A stretch of 64,000 nt of DNA from Pezizomycotina sp. ARF18 (taxonomy: Eukaryota; Ascomycota): contig AZLU01000097.1 in the NCBI GenBank assembly GCA_002224055.1, positions 1 through 64,000 of the forward strand. Direction: 5' to 3'. The translations under genes were made by a program, and so were the position numbers. The notes under the pieces are model-generated. The model worked only from the letters and a program-made list of their open reading frames with translations. It did not search any database and was not told the DNA's origin. This document shows, piece after piece, positions 23,712 to 34,183 of the stretch; position 1 is the first letter of the stretch; each line of letters opens with the position of its first letter.

Positions 23712-25504
23712 CGTTTTTTTCTTCGCAAAATGCAGTGTGAGGTAGAAAAAGGGTCCAGGACGACGTTTTTTCGATAGGGTCGAGATTTTAGGGTTGAGCA
23801 GAAGTCGCGGAAAACGTCGGAGAGGTGTTTTGAAGAGAGACGAACAAGAAGAAAAGTATTTAGGACATTGTTAAATATCAACAAAGGTAGCTAACGGAGA
23901 TGGTATTCGTCTCTTACTTCCAATCCTGGAGAATTTGGGAGGTTACTGGAAAGATCGATTGGGAAATAGGTGTGAGCCTGCGTCATAGTCCTTCAAGAGA
24001 GTACTCGAACTTCGAAGAAAAAAAATAGTATGGAGAGGGAGAAGCAAAATTAAACGAGAAGAGCTGTATCGGCGTCCATAGCCGGGGCTTCTCGATGGGC
24101 TTTGTTGGTCCTGAGCTTCTCCAATCGAGTGCTCGGAAAAGGTCGTCCTGCTCAATACTAGTTTATTGTTATCTTTTTTTTTTTTTTTTTTTTTTTTTCA
24201 AATGTTGATATTTGCGGTTCCAATCTGAGAAGAGCAGCTTTTCGATAGTCAAGATCAGTGCGAAGAGGATCCCGATTGTTAACATAACATCATAAAGTAA
24301 AGAATGTCTCTCAAATAACATGTTCCCTTCAAATTCTCATAAATTACGTATCCTTCGACGGAGAACCCGAAGCTCTAGAACGGTGGAATAACAACTCTTA
24401 CGCAGCTCTTCAGATCGATGACGGACTTGAGAGCCAGGCTTTGAGTTGAGCCGATCGTAGCGGCAGCGCCGGCGTCCAATGACGAGATACAATCGATCCC
24501 TGCCTTTCGTATTACTTGAAAGCGCCTCAAGAGGTTGGTGTTTTGTTGGCTGGTTAATGCTATGGCGTTAGCTTTCGTTCACAGAAAGGACAGAAAACAA
24601 TTTACTAATACTGTTGTATAACAGAAAATAATGAAGCGGGTTCATTGTATCACAAAAAAAACCGTCAAACATTTCATCCAAAATGTTTCGATCCACGATT
24701 GCCTTTTGATGCACTTAGTGCCATTGCCTTGCAAACGCGGTGCTTGGGAAATATCCTCCGGGCAGTTTTTTTTTTTTTTTTTTTTTTTTTGGTTCCATAC
24801 TAGTACACTTTGTTCGATATTTCGGCGTCCCCGAAAGCACTACGTATATTGATGTTGGCTGTATGTTTTTTTCCCCTTACCCTCGAGCTCGTCTTTATTT
24901 CTTAGAAGGGTTCTAGACTCGTCTTTATTCTCATTTATTCAGGTGTTGGATTCGCTCAATAAAGTAATTTATAAAGGGATTGGCGAATGTTTGTAAATCT
25001 ACCTCAAAAATGCCCATAGGGCCAGCAATACAGCAATTCAAGATTCCCCATTTCCCCCGCCAACAAATAACAATAACAAGCTTAAAAGAAACTGCGCATT
25101 TGTGCGTAAGCCACCAAAAATCACATCATTCAATTCCCCTGTTCATCAAATATAATAACATCATGCAGTTATTCAAGCAACAGGGAGGAAAGAATTCAAA
25201 GGATACAACTGGTGATGTCAGTTTTGTTACTGCTCTCTTCTTCTCTTTTCCTTTCCTTTCAATTTTCAGACCCCTTTGACTCTCGGTAAAGCTTGCCATA
25301 CACGTCGAATGGCAGGCGTATCCATATTCAAAGGTCGCTGGGTGACCATTCACTCCGCTAGTCTCCACGTCCAGCAGGACATTGAATTCTTCCTCACCCT
25401 CACTAGCCTCATCCCTCACCACGGCCCTGCCGATATTGGCCTTGCTCCGGCTTCCTAATTTTACCACCTTTCTTCGCCAATGGGCTCCTTTCCACTTCCG
25501 TAAG
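23712..25504. other. Intergenic sequence with long T-runs, no gene seen
   Basis: T-runs lie at about 24174-24199 and 24768-24791. Around 24400-24500 the minus strand has weak similarity to a Myb-like second exon (an AGAA-containing stretch), too poor to call a gene. Confidence 0.35.
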
Positions 25505-25961
25505 TCAACGTGCATAGCCCGATCTCTCAATATCAGTGTCCTCCTCTTCCTTCATCGGCTTTCGATTCTTCTTGGTAGTGAGCTAGCGGTGTCGCTCCCG
25601 CGGCGGCCCTTTTGGCTTTGGACACCCTAGAAATTTTAGGGGAGCTTTGACTTTCTTCGTCGGGGAATTGTAGGGAGTAGCAGTGATCGATGCAGAGCCC
25701 GCTGAGGATCCTCCGTGGCTATTTCGGCGGGCTTTGCGCATGCGAAGGAGCTTCTCGCGGGGCAGCTCGGTCGCTGGCCATGTTGAGCTCCGTTGCACAT
25801 GATTCCAGTCGAAATTGCCCTATTATTCCTTGATGTTAGTTCTGGTATTCTTTCAAAAATGCTTGAGGTTAGGACATGCAAGGGAGGTTTTTCTTTTACC
25901 TTGAACTGGTCAAGAGACATAGCAGGTAAGTCTCGTCTTCTGTAAGTGCCTTTCCTTGCAT
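25505..25961 (-). CDS. Myb/SANT-like protein, paralogue 4 (divergent, maybe broken)
   Basis: The ATG at 25961 begins MQGKALTEDETYLLCLLTSS. The exon is 62 nt (25961-25900), one base short of the phase-0 junction used by the other paralogues. After an intron (25899-25820, GTAAAA to AATAG) exon 2 reads GNFDWNHVQ, and then departs from the family: the recognition-helix region reads REKLLRMRKARRNSH, with the GAAxxRF core hard to see. The tail contains KKVKAP, ISRVSKAKRAA (the SKVTKK motif in a diverged form) and an acidic end EEEDTDIERSGYAR after frame changes, with a stop near 25505. Exon layout and tail make paralogy clear. A damaged DNA-binding helix suggests it is decaying, or is misread there. 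Confidence 0.6.
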
Positions 25962-27237
25962 AATTTCCTTTACTTTTCTATAGCTCTTGATTAGGAGTAG
26001 TATATGTGGGGTTTCTTTCTTTCTGGCTTTCGTAGCGCTACGGCCTCTTTTCTTTCTTCTTCTCTTCTTTTTGAATTTGCTCTAAGGAATGAAGCTTTTA
26101 AGAAGTGATTACGAATCTGTCCAAAAATATATGCGAAGCTGAGAGAAGAATAGAAAGAAGTCTGATAATATAATAATTTCCTTTTTTTTTTAATTCTCTA
26201 CGCTAATATCTCTGAAGAACGTCACGACGACGCTCTAGATCGTTCTGAAAATCCCCACAGACAAGAAACGTCCCAGAAATAACCGACACAATGGTCAACT
26301 AGGTTAACTAGTGACTAGCGCAGTCCTCAGTGTTGGAATTAATTCTAACCCCCTCGCTTTCCTTTGTCCCAAGAGATGCACAATGAGCACAAAAGAAGAG
26401 AGCTACAGGTACGTCCCGAGCTAGTGGGATTTGAACCGATTTATCCCCGCTCCCCACACGTGCCTGACCGTGGGGTTGGTTCTACGTATCCGGTGTAACG
26501 GAACGAGGTTTGCTTTCTTTTATGCAGATGCGTGCATAAATGTTTGTTTCTCACATCCTCCCTCCTTCGATTTCTACACTTCTACACAACGTGAAACAAA
26601 TACATGTTTTTTTGGAACTGAATCGACTGATCTACGATGTCAATTATGCAGAGACAGATTTTTTCTTTCTTTGCTTTCCTCATATGGCTGATGTTTGTGT
26701 TGGCAGGAACAAACTCGACTTTGAGTCTCTATCCCTTCAACAAAGATTGTGATTCAATTGGCTGTCGATTTGTGCATATGCTTACACAGAGTATGTGATG
26801 CTTCATGGCTTCGTCTATATGGACAAGGCCGCGAAACAAATGCAAAAAAGAAAGAAAGAAAGGCGGGGACTGAGGATAGCGCTGCAGGCTTCATGCTCAG
26901 AAGAATACGTACAACCTTACTGTGTCAATTTCGCTGGGAAATCCTACATGCAGGAATGCTACTTTCCTTGCTGACCCTTCAAGCAAAGAAAAAAAAATGT
27001 GAGCAAAGTACAAACTTTTCTCAATTCTCTGGCTTCCTCTCCACCTCCATTTCTGAAGCGCTTTCCTCCTCTATCGCGATTTCCAAACAGATATTGAACT
27101 AATAACTTGAAAAAACAGAACTCGTGAGATGACTCTCACCGTTCTTTACAGGAATCATTCTGGAAGTTTTTTTTTTTTTTTTAAAAAAAAAAAAAAGAAA
27201 AAGAAAAAGAAAAACAGAGCAAGCTCCCTCACACCGT
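25962..27237. other. Intergenic; no gene supported
   Basis: No recognisable protein. Near 26430 the minus strand carries a GGTTCAAATCC box-B-like motif without a foldable tRNA. At about 27163-27197 a T-run is followed directly by an A-run, a perfect hairpin-capable homopolymer pair. Confidence 0.35.
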
Positions 27238-27824
27238 TCAAGTCTCCTTCCAATCCTCCTCAGAATCCCCCAATCCCGTTATCTGATTACGATATGCTGC
27301 ACCCCCAGCATCTCCTCCGGCCTTATCCCCCAAACCCTCCACGAGCTCCTTAACACCCACCTCTCTCCTCCTCAAACTCCCTCTTCTCAACCCCAACCAC
27401 ACTACCCTTCCTCGGACTCTTCTTGACAACCTTCGTCGTTTTCGGACTCAGTAAATCCTTCGGTTTCCTGCCCTTCTTGGGTGTCGTCGGAGACGGAGGT
27501 CGCCGTCGGGAGGGTAGCGCTACTGCCCGAAGTTCCCGCGCCTTCTTTCATGTCGCGCATGGCTTTGCGGAAGCGGACCATCTTCTGGCGGGCGGCGAAG
27601 GGGTTATGATGTTGGCTTCTTTGGCGATGAGTTCCAGTTCAGGAACCCTTGTGGTCCTCAATGGGATGGTTTACCTTAGCACTTTTTTTGTTTTTTTTCG
27701 GGGAATAAAACCTTTTTTCGTATTTTGAAATTTGGTGTGTCGAGAGGGTGAAGACCGAGAAACTTACACTGAGATGATTGATGCAGTGCATCAGGAAAGC
27801 TTCGTTGTCCGTCAGAGTCTTCAT
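27238..27824 (-). CDS. Myb/SANT-like DNA-binding protein, paralogue 5
   Basis: Exon 1 (27824-27768) encodes MKTLTDNEAFLMHCINHLS; the intron is 27767-27658. Exon 2 carries FLNWN, then one frame over LIAKEANIIT, then in a third frame PFAARQKMVRFRKAMRDMKE. These are the DW-like turn (here NW), helix 2 and the recognition helix of the family. The tail reads GAGTSGSSATLPTATSVSDD, KKGRKPKDLLSPKTTKVVKK, and possibly a longer end GVKELVEGLGDKAG to EEDWKET before the stop at 27238-27240. DLLSPKTTKVVKK is the same tail motif as DVLS...SKVTKK in paralogues 1-3. At least three single-base frame changes occur. It has the longest tail of the minus-strand set. Confidence 0.68.
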
Positions 27825-28619
27825 GGCGATGGTTTCTTTTGACCTTTATAATATGAGACTGCTCCTTTGGAGTATTATGAGGGTAGACAAGATGGTTGCC
27901 AAAATTCTTCTTCTTAGGATCTGAGACTGCTACTTTGTAGTAAGATAAAATCAGACATATTGTTAAAGGCGGGATCTCTGCTTCTCTTGTTTTATTGAAG
28001 GGTTTGAGGTTATCTCCATGGAGCTCTCCTTCTCTCGAGAAAGGATCAGTAGCGGGAGAACTTGCTTGATTTTTAACTTCTCTAACTTGATTTTCTTATT
28101 TTCTTATTTTCTTCTTTTCTTCTTCTTCTTCTTCTTCTTCTTCTTCTTCTTCTTCTTCTTCTTCTTCAGTACTCCGTAGCAGTAATCGATCGATCTAGAA
28201 CAGTATGTGAAGGCGATTAAAAATGGAGTAGCTGGAGTTTTCGTTACTCGGCGCCACCGCTTCTTTTTATTCTCCCCTCTCTTTGGTGTTAAGCTATAAT
28301 GCGATATGATGAACTGTAGAGGGTATAATGGCTTCGGTATATGCATTATGACATTGTTAAGTCGAGAAATATATCCACGACGCAACTACTTATGCATTGT
28401 CGGCACTGCCAGCGCCTCTCGCCCACGACGAACTGCGTGGCCAAACCAGGAGCCGGATTGTAGGGACTTGACATGGGCATTAGTTTAGAGATGTAACCCC
28501 CGTATGTCAATAACGTCCTTGAGCTCTTTTACCGTATTATTCTCTATCATTTCTAGCAGCGTTTGCGCTCCAGTTATTAGCTGCTTAAGTACTAGCAAAA
28601 TGCTCTAGCACTCACACAC

Positions 28620-28650
<31 letters not shown>

Positions 28651-29418
28651 ATATATCCCAAAAAGCGGAAGCGATTTTGGTCTTTGTTTGCAATTTTGAG
28701 ACCTCTTCTTCGCATAGAAAAGTTCAATTGCCTTTTTCAGAATATGCAGGTGAAACCAATGGCGTTAACGACTTAAGTGCCTGATCGGTCCAAGAGACGT
28801 TTCAAGATAAATAAAACATGCTTTACGCGATTTTTGGCGTATAATCCGTTCATTACCGTTTTTATATTTCGAAATTTCCCCCACGCGGACCACAAAGTGC
28901 TCGTCTGACTTAGCCCGGGGCTTGGGGTAGGGCAAAGCGAATTTGTTGCTAATCCTTCCTAAGCTTCGGTGACACCGACGCTTAACCTGATTGAAGGTGT
29001 TATCATGGTAACTCGAGTTTTCAAAGTCTGGTACCTGGCACATTTTTTTAATATGTGAACAACGCAAAATGTTCATGCCCTTTAACCTGTAATTAAACAA
29101 CTCCCAAGGATGCGTATCTGTTGACAAAGTACACTGCCCGTCTCACTTATCTCACTATTTTCATGTCCTCTTCCACCGTTACTTTTCACCAATTAGCAAT
29201 TAAATACCGTTAGCTACTTAAGTTGCTAAAGCATAGTGTCGTCACCAGCTTAACCAAACTATCGGCCCTAAGCAACTGATGAACAGTATCACTGTACATC
29301 GCCGCTCTCGAGTTACTACCGCGCAACACAAGTATGTTGTGAAGTTTCATAAAGGTATATATATTCACACGTGACAATGTGGGTTAACCAAGAAAACATT
29401 TACGATATTATAGTATAA
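27825..29418. other. Intergenic sequence with simple repeats
   Basis: A TTC trinucleotide run lies at about 28113-28166. A run of 22 C followed by 11 A lies at 28619-28651. I see no gene. This spacer separates the minus-strand Myb-like genes from the plus-strand ones. Confidence 0.45.
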
Positions 29419-29882
29419 TATCACCCCAGGCATACGCCCAGTTGGCTTTATAAAGCCGGTGGGCGCGCCCCCAGAAAAATTAAAAAATTAAAAAATTAAA
29501 AAATTAAAAATTAAAAAATTAAAAAATTAAAAAATTAAAAATTAAAAATTAAAAAATTAAAAAATTAAAAAATTAAAAATTAAATGTTTTTTTTTTTTTT
29601 TGATGCATCCCTAAAGAATACTTTACGAAAGCTTTAGGAAAGGTAGAAGCTAGCTTACATTTACGCGTCGCAAAATCGTAATTGGGCCAGTTTTAAGAGA
29701 TCAATAGTGGACATAGCTGCGATTGGTGTTACGATCGATCTCCTGAAGTAGAATGCCATCGTGGCAAGGTTGAGAGATTCATTTTCTATTTTTTTATTTT
29801 ATTCTATTTTATTTTTAATTTTTTAATTTTTTTAATTTTTTAACGGCTTTATAAAGCCAAGTGGTTTGCTTGGGATGGTATA
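29419..29882. mobile_element. Short TIR element with palindromic ends (MITE-like)
   Basis: The 14-bp palindrome GGCTTTATAAAGCC occurs at 29444-29457 and 29845-29858, each preceded in inverted orientation by TTGGC. Outside it, CCCAGGCATACGCCCAGTTGG on the left resembles the reverse complement of the right side (CCCAAGCAAACCACTTGG). Inside lie inverted AT repeats: AAAAAATT units at about 29475-29583, matched by AATTTTTT at about 29806-29841. There is no coding capacity in about 460 bp. The mismatches between arms are largely C/T and G/A, as RIP would leave. The left end can itself fold into a 15-bp hairpin (29435-29465). The family is not recognised; flanking TATA-like sequence leaves the target duplication unclear. 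Confidence 0.6.
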
Positions 29883-30639
29883 TAATTTATATTTCTCCAG
29901 GAAAAAGGAAGTGCGAAGTGCGAAAAACGAAAATTTACGGCGCACGGACCGATTCGTGATACACCACTCGATATGCAAACTTTCAAAAGCTTTTTTGGAT
30001 TCGCCAGTTATCTTTTAGTTGCTGTGCATGGGGCTGGGGGCTTATAAGTTATAACTCACCTTTGTTGTTTTGAAGTGTGCGTCATACGAGAATGGCACAC
30101 ACACACACACACACACACGCACGCAAAAAAAAAAAAAAAAAGAAAACCGACTATGGTTTTTTTCCCGTTGTTGCTGCAGCCTTCCTTTCACAGGAGGTCT
30201 CAGGAACTCTCCTCGAGTACGATCGCGGGACTTCTCCTTGAAACTAAAACTGAACTAGAATTTCTAGTAACTAGACTGCTGGATGTGACAAGACACTTCC
30301 ATTTTTTTCTCTTCCGAGTTTATAATAATAGGCTAGCCACTTGCCTTAAAAGGAAGCTTTAATATCGCTTTTTTTTTTTTAAGCATCTGATTTGTTTATT
30401 TACACTTCACCCGAAGCTATCACCGAAGCCTGAATCAATAGCCTTTGTCTGCTCGCGTAAGAGCATTTATATAAGATACGCGAGGTTCAACGATCAGTGC
30501 GGCTTGCCGAAGAGCTCGGGCCTGAAGGAAATAAAACGGCTTTTATTCATCTCTAGGGGAAAACAACAAAGACGCTTTCCTTATCCGTCCTTTCTCGGTT
30601 CTTTATCGAAGCAAATCACAAAAACATCAAAAAAAAAAT
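29883..30639. other. 5' region of the first plus-strand Myb-like gene
   Basis: A CA microsatellite lies at about 30097-30118, followed by an A-run. No gene is seen. The A-rich leader (ATCAAAAAAAAATATG) directly precedes the start at 30640. Confidence 0.4.
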
Positions 30640-31075
30640 ATGACGAACTCGAAATCGAAGGACGACGAGATCAACTTCCTGTTCACTTGTCTCGAAAACT
30701 CCAAGGTAAACAAACACCAATACTTGCTTTACTTCTATTCCCTTTTTATTCTCTTATTTCCTTTATCATATATATCGCCGCGCCTATTATACTTTGATAT
30801 ATTTATTTTATTTCGCTAATGCACGATCCCGATAAACAACGAACGCGAACAGAACCTCGACCTCCCGCCGTCGTCAAAGCCCTCAACCTGCCCAACTTGA
30901 AATCCGCGCAGAACCGCCTCTACAGCCTCAGAGTAAAATACGGCCGCATCCAAGTCCAAAGCAAAACCTCTAAAGCTACGCCGGCGGCGAAGGAAATACG
31001 GATTTAACAAATACGTCACCGGTGAAGAAGAGTAAGGACAGGGACGTTTTATCGCCGCAGAAAGCTAAGAAGTGA
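30640..31075 (+). CDS. Myb/SANT-like DNA-binding protein, paralogue 6
   Basis: Exon 1 (30640-30705, 22 codons) encodes MTNSKSKDDEINFLFTCLEN plus SK. The intron is 30706-30852 (GTAAAC to ACAG). Exon 2 reads NLDLP, then one frame over AVVKALNLPNLKSAQNRLYS, LRVKYGRIQ. The core matches the family: FLFTCL helix 1, a short turn (LDLP replaces [VI]DW), AVVKALNL helix 2 and KSAQNRLYSLR as recognition helix. The tail SPVKKSKDRDVLSPQKAKK in another frame ends at the TGA 31073-31075. DVLSPQKAKK is again the cluster's tail motif. The loss of the Trp in the DW turn is notable. About 115 aa. It is the clearest full-length member of the cluster. Confidence 0.72.
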
Positions 31076-31376
31076 TGAAGAACAGGAAGTGAGGATAGTC
31101 CGACGAAGGTTGCGGTGGAGAGGATGCGAGGATCAAAATGGAGCCGAGGCTGTGGAGGAGGATAGCGAGAGCGATGGGAGCGTTTATTGAAGTTCAGGAG
31201 AAGTGAGACGGAAACGTTGTGCTTTTTTTTATTCGGGATTTCTGGTTGTTATTTGGGTTTTGAATTTGGAAATGAATTCTTCAGGGAAGAGTTCACTGGG
31301 GAATGTGAAATTCCGTGTCATCGCAACCAGTTATTGTTTAGACCTTATACGGCATTCTTATCATCCTCTTAGCTAC

Positions 31377-31409
<33 letters not shown>

Positions 31410-31986
31410 CTTTTTCGGTTTTTTCGTTGTCGCGATATTAATATCCAAACAAATTCAATTCGAAAACGCGATCGGCTTCACTGACGAAGTAAGCTGTTTA
31501 CATGCAAGATCACTGTATCATTTGTTTCTTCCAATAGCTAGCCTTTCATGAATATTCGCATAAATAAACAACCGATAATCAATCAAGCTAAGGAAGCAGA
31601 CTTCCACGTTCTTGACCTTATGACGATCGAAACGATTCCCTGCAAAATGACGACAATATCTAAAACTCCTCATATAAATTTGTCGTTTCGCGTGATCTCG
31701 TGATACTAATTGATTAATTTTTCCCCCCTTCTTTAATTTGGCCGTGACTTTTACTTCCACACAATTTTTATTGGGGTGGCTGGTTACTGCGTAAACTTTT
31801 TCTTTGCTTTTTCTTTGCTCCTCTCATTTATCCTTACCCCCCCTTCTTTTTCTTCTTCAGAAATTACTTGATCGCCCTCCATTTCCTCGAAGTTATTCCC
31901 CTCATCGCCTTCACGATACCGCATACGACGGATACGAAAAACCTACCTAGAATTAAAAGCGATAGAAGTTCCGACAACAAAAAAAT
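31076..31986. other. Intergenic sequence between two Myb-like genes
   Basis: A 31-nt T-run lies at 31379-31409. At about 31940-31986 the frame upstream of the next start stays open (YLELKAIEVPTTKKYAARN). The start of paralogue 7 could therefore lie further upstream than I placed it. Confidence 0.35.
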
Positions 31987-32812
31987 ATGCCGCGCGTAAC
32001 GCAGCTCGTCCTCCCGCGACGTCGTCGCAGCCGCGCATCATCACGACGGAGAAGAACATGCAGTTCCTCCTGCAGGTTTTCCTGTGCTCGAATCCTCCCT
32101 AGACGTGCGAACAACACCCTCCCCCAAAAAAAGCCACCACTACTCTCTCTCTCCTTCCTCTTCCTACCTCTAATACTTTTAAACTTCCGCGAAAATTACC
32201 GCTGAAAACTCGCTAAGTCTTTTTTTTTTTTTTTTCACTAGGTCTCCACCGTCGACTTCCAAAAAGTAGCCGAGCGCATGAACCTCAAGGACAGAACGTC
32301 GCGCGGATACGCTTCAACCAGATTCGCAAGCAGCTGATGCAGTCCATGGCCGCGTCGGAAGGGGAGCGCTCGACCTCCACACCATCGAAAGCCAGTACTA
32401 CACCGAAAGCGAATACTACGCCCGCGCAACCTACTCCCACGCATCCTCCTACCGCCACAACCACCGCCACTGCGACACCAACCACCGCCCCCGTAACGCC
32501 GAGTAAACCCCCGCAACAACAACCAGCGCCAGCGCAAGTATCGACGCCGTCGAGACCGCCGCTGAATTTCCCGACGCATACACCGACACAGGCAGCGAAT
32601 GGAAGTAGCGCGCTGCCGAATGTGCTGAAGCCGACGCCGTCGAAGGTTACGAAGAGTTCGCCGAAGAAAGGTGGTACGGCGCAGAAGAGGGGCGGTGCGG
32701 GAATGCGATTGCGAAGGTTGCGGCGCCGGTGCTGGCGCAGGCGCGGGAGGACGAGGAGAGCGATGGGGGTATTGAAGCGGGTAGAGGGGTGTTTTGCTTT
32801 TTTGAATTGTGA
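31987..32812 (+). CDS. Myb/SANT-like DNA-binding protein, paralogue 7
   Basis: The first exon probably starts at 31987 (MPR, then one frame over NAARPPATSSQPRIITTEKN, MQFLLQVFLCSNPP). The intron ends at 32241 (CACTAG). The donor is unclear, probably in 32085-32120. Exon 2 reads VSTVDFQKVAERMNLKDRTS and, one frame over, RIRFNQIRKQLMQSMAASEG, which are the family turn, helix 2 and recognition helix. A long Thr/Pro/Ala-rich tail follows (32370-32600), then NVLKPTPSKVTKSSPKKGG, the cluster's tail motif, and an acidic end AREDEESDGGIEAG to the TGA at 32810-32812. It is the longest member because of the Thr/Pro linker. A 241-codon open frame on the opposite strand here is a shadow of this repetitive linker. 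Confidence 0.68.
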
Positions 32813-33292
32813 GGGAGCAGGCATTTAGCGTGGGTACGATTTTACCGAGGTGAAAACCCACTCGACACCTCAGACAATAGCAAAAGTCCTCTAAAAACCA
32901 CCTATTACAAGGCAAAAAACAAATTAAAATTAGCCCACCTACCTTCAACTTTGGGGCTCCCAAACCACGCTAAGAGCCCTGTGAGGGAGGGTTTGGATTG
33001 TGGGGGGATGGATACTCAAACAACCGCCACACTTTTCTCTTTTGTTTTTTGCTTCCTTTTACAGTGGGCTTGCGGAATTTGGGTTTTATTTTTCTGCTGG
33101 ATGGAAATACAGAAAAACCTGGAAAGATGATATGTGTAATTGTATGAGAAATTTGGCGTTTTCGCTCACTTTTGGCTTTTTTTCTTTTCTACTGGGCCTT
33201 TTCCTTTTTTCTTAGCTTATCGAAGTTTGTTCTCTTTTCTCTTCTATCTTTCTTCCCGTCCCTTTTTTTTATCTGTTTCTGTACCCGTTTCT

Positions 33293-33325
<33 letters not shown>

Positions 33326-34082
33326 CACCTCAGATGTAAAAGGGAATCACATATACTTTTAGTCGTAAATTCAAAACAGAAATTAAAAATCGCTTCCTTC
33401 GACGAACAGAAGAGACATCTATTAAAAGTAGGAAATTGATATTTTAAATTCCCTCTTGGTAACTTTTGGGGGACACGGCCCACGGGTACTCTCACGAAAA
33501 CGATTTAATAGGCTGGATCTACCTCGTTTTCTCGACTGACCAATGACCATGTACATACATCTCTTATCATCGCTTATAGCCTGCTTCTACGACCCATAGC
33601 TATAACCGCCGCTGCCGCTGCTACAAAAATCCCTCTATTCAACTAGAAGAAAATAAGCTGTATATTGAAGGAATTGTTAGTGCAAATTTATATAAAAAAA
33701 AAAAAAAACGCCCATTTGCCTCATCATGAAATCTTACGCACGTTAAATGTTGCAAGGCTTCTAGTTATAACGTTAGAGAGGTAAAAATGTGTAAATATTA
33801 TAGATTTTCTATATAACAGTTTTGAAAGACTTTTTTTTTAAGTATTTTCGGTAGCTAATAGATCTATAGAAAACAGGTACATACACAATACCATGCGATA
33901 CTGTACGGATCCGTCCGAAAAAAAAAAAGACAAGCAAAGTGTTCCTTAATAGAACGCAAACTTGAGGATTCCTGCTCAGAGTCAAAAAGCGGATGGATGG
34001 CTTGACAAACAAAGAGTCCGTACTTTGGAACACTGTGAATACATGAAGCCACTTCTTTGTGTCTAAAGCTATTGGATTGAAA
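32813..34082. other. Intergenic sequence, no gene seen
   Basis: T-rich sequence with a 29-nt T-run at about 33297-33325 and no recognisable coding content on either strand. Confidence 0.4.
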
Positions 34083-34183
34083 GCTGCCGTGGCCGAGTGG
34101 TTAAGGCGCAGCACTCGAATTCCCAATCAACGGAGTTTTATGCTGTGGGTTTGCCCGCAGAGGTTCGAATCCTCTCGGCAGCG
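34083..34183 (+). tRNA. tRNA-Ser (anticodon CGA) with a 20-nt intron
   Basis: The acceptor stem GCTGCCG (34083-34089) pairs with CGGCAGC (34176-34182), with G34183 as discriminator. The D arm GGCCGAGTGGTTAAGGC is typical of class II serine tRNAs. The anticodon stem CAGCA/TGCTG encloses loop C-T-CGA-A, with CGA at 34116-34118. The intron, about 34120-34139, sits in the canonical place after position 37. A long variable arm (GGGTTTGCCC) confirms Ser rather than a class I tRNA. The T arm is AGAGG-TTCGAAT-CCTCT. It reads UCG codons. A T-run shortly downstream (34196-34203) would serve as a Pol III terminator. Confidence 0.95.

Noticed and set aside
26405-26480. Possible tRNA or tRNA-derived SINE on the minus strand
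   Set aside because: A GGTTCAAATCC box-B match and a tRNA-like 3' end (CTAGCTC) are present, but the T stem does not pair well and no D or anticodon arm can be drawn.
29471-29583. Regular AAAAAATT units as a CRISPR-like array
   Set aside because: The units are simple AT repeats without unique spacers, in eukaryotic DNA, inside a TIR element.
32238-32963. A 241-codon open frame on the minus strand rich in Arg/Gly
   Set aside because: It is the antisense of the Thr/Pro/Ala-rich linker of Myb-like paralogue 7. Repetitive codons keep both strands open.
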